Shown here in pieces: positions 1 through 7,761 of a DNA stretch of 14,700 bases. The notes under the pieces are model-generated. The model saw nothing but the letters and a program-made list of their open reading frames with translations, ran no database searches and was not told the origin of the DNA. The first letter of the stretch is position 1. The number at the start of each line of letters is the position of its first letter. Origin of the DNA: Clostridia bacterium (GTDB lineage: Bacteria; Bacillota; Clostridia; CAKSNL01; HGM11501); the NCBI GenBank assembly GCA_017390225.1, contig JAFPCL010000055.1, forward strand, positions 1 through 14,700. The letters are read 5' to 3'. The translations under genes and the position numbers were made by a program.

Positions 1-1
1 A

Positions 2-1888
2 GATTCTGCTTTGATTCTCTCCAACGGTACTTCTAACCTGACCACCGTTGCTAACGGTGCAGATGTTGTGAACAACGCAGTTGTAAAATACACTGCAGTT
101 CCCGAAGGTATCGTATCCATCGAAAACGGTGTTGTTACCGTAACCGGTGAAGTTGCAGACAAGGTTGTTGTGACTATCACGGGTGAATACGCAGGTCTGA
201 CCGACGATGCAACGCTCACCATTGTGAAGGCACCGAAATCCATCGAAGTGGATTACGAAGACGGTCTCACCTTGGAAGATGCTCCTCTTCCCGAAGGCTG
301 GGTATGGGCTGATCCCACAACGCCGCTTCTTGAGGGCTCTGAAAATGCTTACAAGGCAACCTACACCGAAAATGGCGAAACCGTGGAAGCTGATGTTACC
401 GTTAAGGTAAATGAAGCTACTCCCGAAAAACAGCCTTCCTTCGCATTGGATGCTGTTTATGTCCTGGATACCAATAAGGAATCCGAAACCTACGGCGATA
501 GATTCGTTGATGTCACCTTGTCCGTGAAGGACAACACCGGTATCGCTTCCTTCACGATGAACATGGGTTATAACAAAGATGTTGTAACACCTGTCAGCGT
601 ACAGAAAGATCTGTACACCGGCGGCATCACCCTGAGCGAAGACATGAACGCAAATCCGCTGACCATCGTTGGTGCTTCCACCACCGATATCACGGCTGAC
701 GGCGCACTCTTCACTGTTCGCTTTGCCGTAGCAGATGATGTACTTGTGGAAACCGTTCTGGATGGCTTTATCGTTTCTTATGATGCAGAGGCAGGCGCAA
801 TCTGCAATGCAGCACTTGAAACCGTGGAAGTTACCCCGAACCCCGTGAATGCAAATGCAATCACCATTCCCAAGGCTACAATCGACATGACACCCGACAC
901 AATTTCCCTGAAGAAGGGCGACACGAAGGATGTTAAGGTTGAAGTGACCTACTATGCAAGCACGGATTACGAAAATGCAGAAACCGCTGTTGTGGATGTA
1001 ACCGATAGTGAAGATCTTGATCTGACTATGGAAGACACGAAGATTGCAACAATCTCCGACGACACGGTAACTGCGAAGAAGGCTGGTACAACAGAGCTGA
1101 CCGCAGAATACTTCGGTGTTCTGTCCGACACCACAACCGTTAAGGTTACTAAGACTCCCGGTGGCGGTGGCGGCTCCTACAAGCCTGTTGACCCTGTTCT
1201 GAACAAGGAACAGCACGGCCGCTATATCCTGGGTTATCCGGATAGCACCATGCAGCCGAACCGCAACATTACCCGTGAAGAAGTTGCCGTTATCTTCTAC
1301 CGCTTGTTGACCGAAAGTGCAAAGCAGAGCTACTACAGCACTGACGTTTCCATGCTGAGTGACGTTGCCGCCGACAGCTGGTCTGCCGTACAGATCGGTA
1401 CGCTTGTGAAGCTGGGCATCATCGTCGGTTATGAAGATGGTACCTTCCGTCCGCATGATCCGATTACCAGAGCAGAATTTGCAGCAATCGCTTGCCGCTT
1501 CGATAATCTGACCAATGCACCCGATTCCGGCTTTGCCGACGTACAGGGTCACTGGGCAAAGACCTATATTGATAATGCATACGCATTCGGCTGGATTGTT
1601 GGCTACGAAGACGGCACCTTCCGTCCGCAGAACAACATCACCCGTGCAGAAGCTGTTACCATTATCAACCGCGTCCTGGGACGTGATACCGACGAAGCCG
1701 GAGTCCTGGATGCAAAGGATATCGATACGCTGGCACAGCTCAAGCAGTGGACAGACCTCGATGAATCCCATTGGGCATTCTACCAGTTCTTAGAAGCTAC
1801 CTACTCTCACGAATATGTACGTCGTGATGGAGGTTCCAAGGGCATCGAAAACTGGACAAACTTGAATGAAGCTCTGAATATGGACTAA
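2..1888 (+). CDS. S-layer-type surface protein, SLH domains (3' part, start outside window)
   Basis: This is the C-terminal 628 codons of a larger gene; the frame is open to the left edge, so the true start and any signal peptide are missing. Residue numbers here count from the TTG at base 11. Residues about 1-72 look like an Ig/BIG2-type fold and 73-135 like the small surface module with a 'LPEGWVWADP' signature. Residues 143-285 resemble a cohesin-type beta sandwich, 288-380 are another BIG2-like domain, and a GGGGG linker lies at 384-388. Three SLH repeats follow (about 401-436, 447-497, 508-557), each with the hallmark G-Y-x-D-G-T-F-x-P and I-T-R-A/E-E type residues. SLH triplets bind pyruvylated secondary cell-wall polymers, so the protein probably sits in or on the S-layer. 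Codon use is strongly biased (AAG for Lys, ACC for Thr, GTT for Val) compared with the pilus genes, which suggests high expression. The cohesin-like call is the least certain part. Confidence 0.9.
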   Translation, partial: DSALILSNGTSNLTTVANGADVVNNAVVKYTAVPEGIVSIENGVVTVTGEVADKVVVTITGEYAGLTDDATLTIVKAPKSIEVDYEDGLTLEDAPLPEGWVWADPTTPLLEGSENAYKATYTENGETVEADVTVKVNEATPEKQPSFALDAVYVLDTNKESETYGDRFVDVTLSVKDNTGIASFTMNMGYNKDVVTPVSVQKDLYTGGITLSEDMNANPLTIVGASTTDITADGALFTVRFAVADDVLVETVLDGFIVSYDAEAGAICNAALETVEVTPNPVNANAITIPKATIDMTPDTISLKKGDTKDVKVEVTYYASTDYENAETAVVDVTDSEDLDLTMEDTKIATISDDTVTAKKAGTTELTAEYFGVLSDTTTVKVTKTPGGGGGSYKPVDPVLNKEQHGRYILGYPDSTMQPNRNITREEVAVIFYRLLTESAKQSYYSTDVSMLSDVAADSWSAVQIGTLVKLGIIVGYEDGTFRPHDPITRAEFAAIACRFDNLTNAPDSGFADVQGHWAKTYIDNAYAFGWIVGYEDGTFRPQNNITRAEAVTIINRVLGRDTDEAGVLDAKDIDTLAQLKQWTDLDESHWAFYQFLEATYSHEYVRRDGGSKGIENWTNLNEALNMD

Positions 1889-1891
1889 TTT

Positions 1892-1934
1892 AAAAAATGC
1901 CGCAGATTGCAAATGCAGTCTGCGGCATTTTTTT
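1892..1934 (+). terminator. Rho-independent terminator of the SLH gene
   Basis: The arms 1898-1910 and 1915-1927 pair over 13 bp with a single G-U wobble around an AAAT loop. They are flanked by A6 on the left and T7 on the right. The site starts 4 bases after the stop codon. It separates the SLH gene from the pilus operon and could work in both directions. Confidence 0.93.
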
Positions 1935-2088
1935 ACCCCCATCGTATGATTGAAAAGACGATTATACACATAGATGATGACTATACAGAAGTGGCACTAT
2001 GCAAGCAAGGACAGAAGGCTTTTGTGTGATAATTGTAATCCGAAAAACAAAAAACTTGGATATTAACATAAAGAAAACAAAAAGAAGC

Positions 2089-2117
2089 TTGCGAAAAAAG
2101 AGACAATGTCTTATAAT
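2089..2117 (+). promoter_or_regulatory. Sigma-A promoter of the pilus operon
   Basis: A -35 box TTGCGA (2089-2094) and a perfect -10 box TATAAT (2112-2117) are separated by 17 bases. The upstream 50 bases are A-rich, which could act as an UP element. The first gene starts 36 bases downstream, leaving a short 5' leader with no obvious riboswitch. The stretch from the terminator to this promoter (1935-2088) contains no convincing gene; open frames there lack a ribosome binding site. No regulator gene is visible nearby. Confidence 0.8.
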
Positions 2118-2139
2118 AAAAAGAGAATACATAAATATT

Positions 2140-2146
2140 AGTGAGG
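2140..2146 (+). promoter_or_regulatory. Ribosome binding site that fixes the start of the first operon gene
   Basis: AGTGAGG lies 6 bases before the GTG at 2153. An in-frame GTG at 2141 overlaps this site and has no binding site of its own, so 2153 is the better start. Confidence 0.65.
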
Positions 2147-2152
2147 TATACC

Positions 2153-2449
2153 GTGACGGACAAAGAATTACGGCACCTGAGCCGAAAAGAGCTTTTGGAG
2201 CTTTTGATTGAGCAAATGGAAGAAAATGAGCGTTTGCTAAAAGCACTGGATGCGGCCGAAAGTGAACTGACAAACAGGAAAATTTTAATAGATCGTGCCG
2301 GTTCTATTGCAGAAGCGGCTTTGGGACTTCACAGGATTTTTGAACAAGCAGATGCTGCGGCAAAAGAGTATTTGGAAAACGTGCGTCGCATGGCAGATGC
2401 ACCATCGGGAAGTGACACAGTTGGAAACGAAGAAGAAACGCGAAAATAA
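2153..2449 (+). CDS. Small coiled-coil protein of unknown function, first gene of the pilus operon
   Basis: The product is 98 residues, with no signal peptide and no membrane segment, so it should be cytoplasmic. The first half (about 4-45) is a charged, leucine-spaced helix beginning DKELRHLSRKELLELL and likely to form a coiled coil; the second half has a conserved-looking 'AGSIAEAAL' segment. I recall similar small proteins just upstream of S26 signal peptidases in surface-protein loci of Clostridia, sometimes labelled loosely as DNA repair protein. I see nothing in the sequence to support that label. Its reading frame overlaps the following signal peptidase gene by roughly 30 bases, so the two are probably translationally coupled. 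A role in regulating or scaffolding secretion of pilus subunits is inference from position only. Confidence 0.8.
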   Translation: MTDKELRHLSRKELLELLIEQMEENERLLKALDAAESELTNRKILIDRAGSIAEAALGLHRIFEQADAAAKEYLENVRRMADAPSGSDTVGNEEETRK

Positions 2450-3008
2450 GCCCACACTTGAACAACTGAAAAACGAACTCAAATATGAAAAATACAAACG
2501 GCGATATAACCGCACGCTTCGAAGCACGTTTTATGCGCTGATTATATCGGCGGCATGTGCTGTTTTGGCGGCAACGGTTTTCTTGCCTGTTTTGCAAATA
2601 TACGGAAGCAGTATGACGCCCACACTGAATGAAGGGGAGATTGTTGTTTGCGTTAAAGGCTCGGATTTTGAATCCGGTGATCTGGTCAGCTTTTATGTCG
2701 GCAATAAATTGCTCGTGAAACGGTTTATTGCAGGTCCCGGACAGTGGGTCAATATAGATCAAAAAGGAAATGTTTATGTTGACGGGTATTTGATAGAAGA
2801 ACCGTATATTGAGGAAAAAGCATACGGAGATTGCAATATAGAATTTCCGTACCAAGTGCCCGAAAGCCGATATTTCTTTATCGGAGACCACAGAAAAACA
2901 TCGATAGACTCTCGAAACACAGCTATCGGCTGTGTTTCGGAAGAACAAATTGTCGGAAAAATTATTTTTAGAATCTGGCCACTTCCGACGATGGGGAAAG
3001 TATCATGA
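2421..3008 (+). CDS. lepB: Signal peptidase I (S26 family), pilus-operon copy
   Basis: This membrane serine protease removes signal peptides from exported proteins. From the TTG at 2421 it is 195 residues: a basic N-terminus, one membrane helix (about 36-58), then the catalytic domain outside the membrane. The nucleophile Ser64 is in 'GSSMTPTL', the general base Lys100 in 'LLVKRFIAGPG', and the last conserved box is GDHRKTSIDSR (155-165), with His in place of the usual Asn. The catalytic pair is therefore intact. By contrast, the pilus-linked SipA of group A streptococci is known to lack its catalytic residues. The start is uncertain: the TTG at 2421 has GGGAAG 8 bases upstream, while a GTG at 2412 would add three residues. 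The gene overlaps the preceding frame and ends 14 bases before the adhesin gene, so it probably processes the secreted proteins of this operon. Confidence 0.9.
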   Translation: METKKKRENKPTLEQLKNELKYEKYKRRYNRTLRSTFYALIISAACAVLAATVFLPVLQIYGSSMTPTLNEGEIVVCVKGSDFESGDLVSFYVGNKLLVKRFIAGPGQWVNIDQKGNVYVDGYLIEEPYIEEKAYGDCNIEFPYQVPESRYFFIGDHRKTSIDSRNTAIGCVSEEQIVGKIIFRIWPLPTMGKVS

Positions 3009-3022
3009 AATGAGGTGAGCAT

Positions 3023-6000
3023 ATGAAACCCGGCATCAAAGAAAAAGCATTGGGCTACACCCAACAAGGTTTAAAAAAGAAGCGCTGGCACAGAATCGTG
3101 ACAGCACTGGCAGTTTGTGTTGTGTTTTGTACAACATATGCACTGATATTGCCGGCAATCACACTTCACAACGAAGGACCTATGTGCGGCATGGAGGAAC
3201 ATGTGCACGATGAAACTTGCTATAAGACGTCTGCGGAACAGGTGTTTGCCTGTGGCGAAGAACTACACAAGCATGAAGAAGCTTGCTATTCAGATGATGG
3301 AATTTTAATCTGCGGCATGGCGGACTTTTTCATTCATAGCCACGAGGCATTGTGCTTCAACGAACAAGGCGATCTGATTTGTACACTTGCCGAAGCGGAA
3401 GAACATGTTCACTCGGAAGCCTGCTATGTTGAAATGGCAAATCATGAACACACAGACGAGTGCGATAAAGGGACAGAAGAACTGCTCTGTGTGACCGAAA
3501 CGGCGACGAATCCGATTTGCGGAATGAAAGAGCTTGTTCTTCACAACCACATCGATGCATGCTTTGACGAAACGGGCAACGCAATCTGCGGCAGGACAGA
3601 GCTTCTTTCGCACACACATACGGAAAATTGCAAGAATATGATTTGCAAAAGTGCAGAGCATACACATGATGACAACTGTATCCCTGTGTATGAAAAGAGT
3701 TTAGCTTGGGAAAATGAAACATATGAAATTTATGTTACGGCAGACAGTGAAACCGCCATCCCCATGGGCGCGCAAATGGAACTGAGACTTCTCGATGAGG
3801 GAAGTACATATGATGCCTATGCCGACTGGACATCGGAAAATGCAGTTGGCACAATGCATGATCTTTCCGTTTTTGATGTTGTTTTTACGCTGGGAGAAGA
3901 AGAAATCCTTCTTTCGGATGCAGATATAAAAGTTGTTGTAAAAATCAAAGAGGAACAAGATAAAGAACTTTTTGCAGAAGAATTGGAAGCAGGAATTTTG
4001 GCAGAATATACGGCACTTCAATCAGACGGCACGAAAGTATACGTCGGCGCATCGGTTTCTCCGGATGAAAATGCCGTATGTTCGGATATTGTGCTGGAAG
4101 CAAACGCCAACAGAAGCTTTGCCCTTATGAATACCTCACAAGCACTGCCCAAATTTGAAGTGCAGTATTATGCCAATATGCTTCGCTATGCCGGCGAATC
4201 TGCAACACACTACATTCCGATTATCAACACGGTATCGACTTTATTGCCCGGAGAAAAGACAGACGGTGCCGGTGGTGTTCTTCCCGTGAACGGCAGAGGC
4301 ACTTCCGCCAGCCCCACAGATCAGTCAATTTACAATCTGGCGCTTGAAGATCAAGGCAATGGCATATATAAAATTGCCATGGGGCTCACTCCGGTTGAAA
4401 TATATGAACAAAAAGAGAATGTTGTATACTCCAATCTTTTGACAATCAATCATTTGGATATTCTCAACGAAAACAAACATTATTATCTGGATTTTATCCG
4501 CACGCAATCTGTCGAACAAAAACAAGCCCAGGCAAGCGCCGGCATTACGGAGCTGGATGAAAATTACTGGACAAAATATACGATGCAAGACGGACGAAAT
4601 ATTCACGAAACCTATTACTTTACAAACAATAAAGATGCGGGTGTCGTGGGTGGGAAACAACCCATTCTGATTGAAGATGGTATGACGGTTCGTTATGTAT
4701 ACCATCCGACGGAAGGTATCAAGCAAGCCCCGTCAAACTTCTTTGATTACGATATTTCCAACGGTAGCCATGCCTACGCCGGCGCGCAAATCACAATGAA
4801 CACCGGAAAGCAAGGTATCAATTCTCACGAGGACAGCGACCTGACCACAGCTCATCTGGCGTTTGGTAACAGAAACACGGGTACCGGCTACGGGGATGTC
4901 ACGTGGTACGAGGATGGCGTAATCAATACACCGAATAAATACAACAGCCAAAGCTTTATGGGATGTACTTTCGGCATCGCCGATGGCTATGACTACGAAG
5001 GAAAACGACTAATCTATGACCCCACCATTCAGTCGGCGTGCTATTTCGGACACGATTTGAATGTTGTCGGCAAAACGGCATATATGTATGCCGACGCAAA
5101 TTCCGGCACGACCATGAATTTCACGCGTAATGGTGACACCTACACGCTGACAAGCATTAGCGGATCGCAGGGCATCAGCGCCAATAACCTGAATGTGTTG
5201 ACAGGCAGAACTTTTGGCACAAAGGTGATTTACAGTAATGACTTTTGGCCCTTCGATGGTGTTAAAAATTGGGATGTTCATTTCGGCAACACCGCAGATT
5301 TTAACGTAGGAAACCTCAGATATGCAGGTTTTGAATCCGGCCCATTGCCCGTGTCGGACGACGGACTCAATCACAACAGTTATTTCGGCTTGCAGTTCGC
5401 AATTGATTTCCATTTGGACGGTAGCTACGATGGTCCTTTGGAATATCTGTTCTACGGCGACGATGATATGTGGGTGTTCCTGACCGACCACACCACCGGA
5501 CAAACCCGCCTAATCTGCGACATCGGCGGCGTTCACAGCTCCGTCGGTTCCTACACTGACCTTTGGGACTGGGTTCCCAACACGGAAGAGAGACACTTAG
5601 GCAAGGGCAATTACACGCTGACCTTCTTCTATACGGAACGTGGGGCTTCCGGCTCCAGCTGCTTTATGCAGTTCACCATTCCGGACACAATCGGCGTGCC
5701 GATTGTTGAAGGGGATACCGGCACGATTAAGATAGAAAAGAAGGTTGAAAAAGGCGACTTCGAAAGAGCCTACAACTTTGACTATCATGTCGATGTTGAG
5801 CACGGTATTTATATGCCGTACCGAGTCTGTGATTCCATCACACATGAAGTGCTCTATGAAGGCTCAACACCGAACATCGGAAGTTTTGAGCTGGAACATG
5901 GACAGTATATTCTCATAGAAGATATACCTTTGCACACAAGCGTAAGCGTGCAAGAAAAGGAAGACGGCTACACGACGATTTGGTCAGTGCCCGAGGGGGC

Positions 6001-6196
6001 TACAGAGAGTGGCGGTGTTGTCACTGTAACATTAGACAATGCAGAAGCCGTAGAGCTATTGTGTACCAACACACTACACTATGAACTTCCGAATACCGGT
6101 GGCTCCGGGACAAAAGGATTTATCCAAATTGGATTTTTCCTTATGGCATTGGCAGGAATCCTTCTCTTATGCGAGCACCGCAGAAAGAGGGTATGA
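3023..6196 (+). CDS. LPNTG-anchored adhesin with Cys/His repeat array and fibro-slime domain
   Basis: The 1057-residue surface protein starts at an ATG preceded by GAGGTGAG. A basic N-terminus and hydrophobic stretch (about 21-48, containing 'TTYALILPAITL') form the export signal. Residues 55-219 hold eight HxHxxxC units (see the repeat entry). Residues 225-370 form a beta-rich region I do not recognise. Around 720-895 a fibro-slime-like domain is marked by 'FYGDDDMWVF' and 'LICDIGGVHSS'. Residues 900-1015 resemble a CnaB-type stalk domain beginning GTIKIEKKV. The sorting signal LPNTG is at 1022-1026, followed by a hydrophobic helix and the tail HRRKRV. Lying just before the major pilin gene, it is best explained as the tip adhesin or a large ancillary subunit. 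The fibro-slime family was first defined in Myxobacteria and slime moulds and is thought to bind carbohydrate or matrix, but the ligand here is unknown. Confidence 0.9.
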   Translation: MKPGIKEKALGYTQQGLKKKRWHRIVTALAVCVVFCTTYALILPAITLHNEGPMCGMEEHVHDETCYKTSAEQVFACGEELHKHEEACYSDDGILICGMADFFIHSHEALCFNEQGDLICTLAEAEEHVHSEACYVEMANHEHTDECDKGTEELLCVTETATNPICGMKELVLHNHIDACFDETGNAICGRTELLSHTHTENCKNMICKSAEHTHDDNCIPVYEKSLAWENETYEIYVTADSETAIPMGAQMELRLLDEGSTYDAYADWTSENAVGTMHDLSVFDVVFTLGEEEILLSDADIKVVVKIKEEQDKELFAEELEAGILAEYTALQSDGTKVYVGASVSPDENAVCSDIVLEANANRSFALMNTSQALPKFEVQYYANMLRYAGESATHYIPIINTVSTLLPGEKTDGAGGVLPVNGRGTSASPTDQSIYNLALEDQGNGIYKIAMGLTPVEIYEQKENVVYSNLLTINHLDILNENKHYYLDFIRTQSVEQKQAQASAGITELDENYWTKYTMQDGRNIHETYYFTNNKDAGVVGGKQPILIEDGMTVRYVYHPTEGIKQAPSNFFDYDISNGSHAYAGAQITMNTGKQGINSHEDSDLTTAHLAFGNRNTGTGYGDVTWYEDGVINTPNKYNSQSFMGCTFGIADGYDYEGKRLIYDPTIQSACYFGHDLNVVGKTAYMYADANSGTTMNFTRNGDTYTLTSISGSQGISANNLNVLTGRTFGTKVIYSNDFWPFDGVKNWDVHFGNTADFNVGNLRYAGFESGPLPVSDDGLNHNSYFGLQFAIDFHLDGSYDGPLEYLFYGDDDMWVFLTDHTTGQTRLICDIGGVHSSVGSYTDLWDWVPNTEERHLGKGNYTLTFFYTERGASGSSCFMQFTIPDTIGVPIVEGDTGTIKIEKKVEKGDFERAYNFDYHVDVEHGIYMPYRVCDSITHEVLYEGSTPNIGSFELEHGQYILIEDIPLHTSVSVQEKEDGYTTIWSVPEGATESGGVVTVTLDNAEAVELLCTNTLHYELPNTGGSGTKGFIQIGFFLMALAGILLLCEHRRKRV
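3185..3679 (+). repeat. Eight-unit Cys/His repeat (C-x4/7-H-x-H-x3-C) in the adhesin
   Basis: The HxHxxxC core recurs at residues 60-66, 82-88, 105-111, 128-134, 141-147, 174-180, 197-203 and 213-219, with invariant internal spacing. In seven units a Cys comes 5 or 8 positions before the first His (C55, C77, C97, C120, C166, C189, C208); the unit at 141 has C134 of the preceding unit 7 positions before it. Each unit so offers two Cys and two His. Other residues vary, so this is a protein-level repeat with selection on the ligands. C156 is unpaired in this scheme. Metal binding is inference; disulfide bonding is the alternative. Confidence 0.8.
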
Positions 6197-6225
6197 TTCC
6201 CTTTTTAGAAACAAAAAATTATAAT
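6197..6225 (+). promoter_or_regulatory. Possible weak internal promoter before the major pilin gene
   Basis: The 59-base gap is very AT-rich and has a perfect TATAAT (6220-6225), but the hexamer 17 bases upstream (TTCCCT, 6197-6202) is poor. No terminator lies in the gap, so read-through from the operon promoter is expected in any case. Confidence 0.25.
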
Positions 6226-6255
6226 TAATATTTTTAAAATAAGGGGAGAAAAACA

Positions 6256-7710
6256 ATGAAAAAAATGACAACTTTAGTTCTTGCTATGCTCATGGTACTG
6301 TCCATGATTGCAGGCACTGCCGCAGGAAACGGTAGCATCACCATCAACAATGCAGAAGATGGTCACACTTACACAATCTACAAAATGTTTGATTTGCAAA
6401 GCTATAACGCACAGGCAGGCACCTATTCCTATACCATTACGGCAGCTTGGCGTGAATTTGTGGAAACCGGCTATGGCAAGGATTTCTTTGAAATTTCCGC
6501 CACAGGCAATTATGTTACCGAAAAAGGGAGCATCTCCTCGGATGATGTTCCGATGCTGGCAAAGGAAGCTTTAAAATATGCAGAAGAAAAGGATATTGCA
6601 CCGGTTGCAACACTTCCGCAGGGAAATAGCTATACTGCATCTTCTTTAGACTTGGGCTACTACCTGGTAGACTCCTCTCTGGGTACACTTTGTGGCTTGA
6701 CGACGACCAACCCCAATGCAACGGTCAATGAAAAGAATGCAGTTCCCACCATTACCAAGAAGGTTTTAGAAGATGCCAATCGTAATGAGAAAGCAGACGA
6801 AGGCGAAGTTTGGGGCGAAAGCAACACCGCAGGTATCGGAGATTCTGTTCTTTACACCACCACAATTCATGCAAAGAAAGGTGCGGTCGGCTACAAACTG
6901 CACGACCAGATGACCAAAGGGCTGACATTTACCAACGGTTCTATCGTTGTGAAAGTCGGCAACGAAGCATTGACCGAAGGTGCCGACTACACGGTAGCTT
7001 ATGATGTAGCTTGCACGGCAGAAGCACACAACACTTCCTCCGCTACAACGGCTTGCGATTTTGTCATTACCTTCACCGAAAGCTTTTTGGATGACATTTC
7101 TTCCGATGTGGAAATTCTCGTTACATATGAAGCAACCGTTAACGAAAATGCAACGATTGCTATGCCCGAAGAAAATGCAACGATGCTGCAATATGGTGAC
7201 CATGCCTTCACCAACTGGGCAATTACCAAGACACGAAACTATGCTTTCGAGGTTGTGAAGGTCGACAAGGATGGCAACACCTTGAGTGGTGCACGTTTTG
7301 AACTGTATGATGCAAAAACCGGCGGCAACAAGATTCCGCTTGTTGAAACGGCAACGGGTGTGTATCGTGTTGCTACCGATGCAGAAGCAAATGCTGAAAA
7401 CTTTACTTCTGCCATCATTGAAGTCGGAGAGGCTACAATCAACGGCTTGGACAATATCAAGTACTATTTGGACGAAACCAAAGCCCCCAACGGTTACAAC
7501 AAGCTTTCCGACAGAGTTACCGTGGATCTCACCGGCGGTAGCCTTTTGAGCAGTGATGAAAAAGAAGTCAAGGTTGTGAACCGCGCCGGCACACTTCTTC
7601 CTGCAACCGGTGGCATGGGCACCACAGTGTTCTATCTGCTGGGCGGCATCATGGTCGTCTTGGCATTTGTACTTTTGGTTACGAAAAAGCGCGTAGGAAA
7701 CAAAGCATAA
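6256..7710 (+). CDS. Major (backbone) pilin, LPXTG-anchored, isopeptide-forming
   Basis: The 484-residue protein follows a strong ribosome binding site (AGGGGAG, 8 bases or less before the ATG). A short signal peptide probably ends near residue 23 (GTAA/GN). The N-terminal pilin domain spans about 25-158 and is followed by 'VNEKNAVPTITKKV'; Lys160 in EKN fits the pilin-motif lysine used for polymerisation. Residues 162-330 resemble the K2N isopeptide domain seen in RrgB/SpaH-type pilins, with Lys168/169 and Asn297 ('TYEATVNENA') as likely partners. A CnaB domain covers 331-444, with Lys335, the E-box YLDETKAPNGY (404-414) and Asn442. The sorting signal is LPATG (448-452), then a membrane helix and the tail KKRVGNKA. 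Cys146, Cys253 and Cys267 are unusual for a pilin; the last two could form a disulfide. The class C sortase gene directly downstream supports the backbone role. Confidence 0.93.
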   Translation: MKKMTTLVLAMLMVLSMIAGTAAGNGSITINNAEDGHTYTIYKMFDLQSYNAQAGTYSYTITAAWREFVETGYGKDFFEISATGNYVTEKGSISSDDVPMLAKEALKYAEEKDIAPVATLPQGNSYTASSLDLGYYLVDSSLGTLCGLTTTNPNATVNEKNAVPTITKKVLEDANRNEKADEGEVWGESNTAGIGDSVLYTTTIHAKKGAVGYKLHDQMTKGLTFTNGSIVVKVGNEALTEGADYTVAYDVACTAEAHNTSSATTACDFVITFTESFLDDISSDVEILVTYEATVNENATIAMPEENATMLQYGDHAFTNWAITKTRNYAFEVVKVDKDGNTLSGARFELYDAKTGGNKIPLVETATGVYRVATDAEANAENFTSAIIEVGEATINGLDNIKYYLDETKAPNGYNKLSDRVTVDLTGGSLLSSDEKEVKVVNRAGTLLPATGGMGTTVFYLLGGIMVVLAFVLLVTKKRVGNKA

Positions 7711-7716
7711 TTTTAT

Positions 7717-7745
7717 CCGCTGTATGCTGATACGGCATACAGCGG
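7717..7745 (+). promoter_or_regulatory. Perfect 11-bp hairpin between the pilin and sortase genes
   Basis: CCGCTGTATGC (7717-7727) pairs perfectly with GCATACAGCGG (7735-7745) around a 7-base loop. No T-run follows, so it is not a normal intrinsic terminator. Its right arm ends one base before the sortase ribosome binding site AAGGAGAG (7747-7754). It could protect the pilin mRNA 3' end, pause transcription, or limit sortase translation. Confidence 0.75.
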
Positions 7746-7761
7746 CAAGGAGAGCCCTTCG

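Noticed and set aside
1962..2273. A minus-strand frame covering the gap upstream of the pilus operon.
   Set aside because: It overlaps the operon promoter and first gene, is rich in Phe and Cys, and has no ribosome binding site.
2304..2948. A long minus-strand frame opposite the first signal peptidase gene.
   Set aside because: The plus-strand gene has clear S26 motifs and the minus frame has an unnatural composition with no start signal.
3185..3679. Zinc-finger DNA-binding domain.
   Set aside because: The protein has an export signal and an LPXTG anchor, so the Cys/His array is outside the cell, and the spacing does not match classical zinc fingers.
5009..5503. A 164-codon minus-strand frame inside the adhesin gene.
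   Set aside because: It is antisense to the fibro-slime region, with no promoter, binding site or recognisable motif.
7717..7745. An intrinsic terminator after the major pilin gene.
   Set aside because: The stem is perfect but is followed by CAAGGAGAG rather than a T-run; kept as a regulatory hairpin instead.
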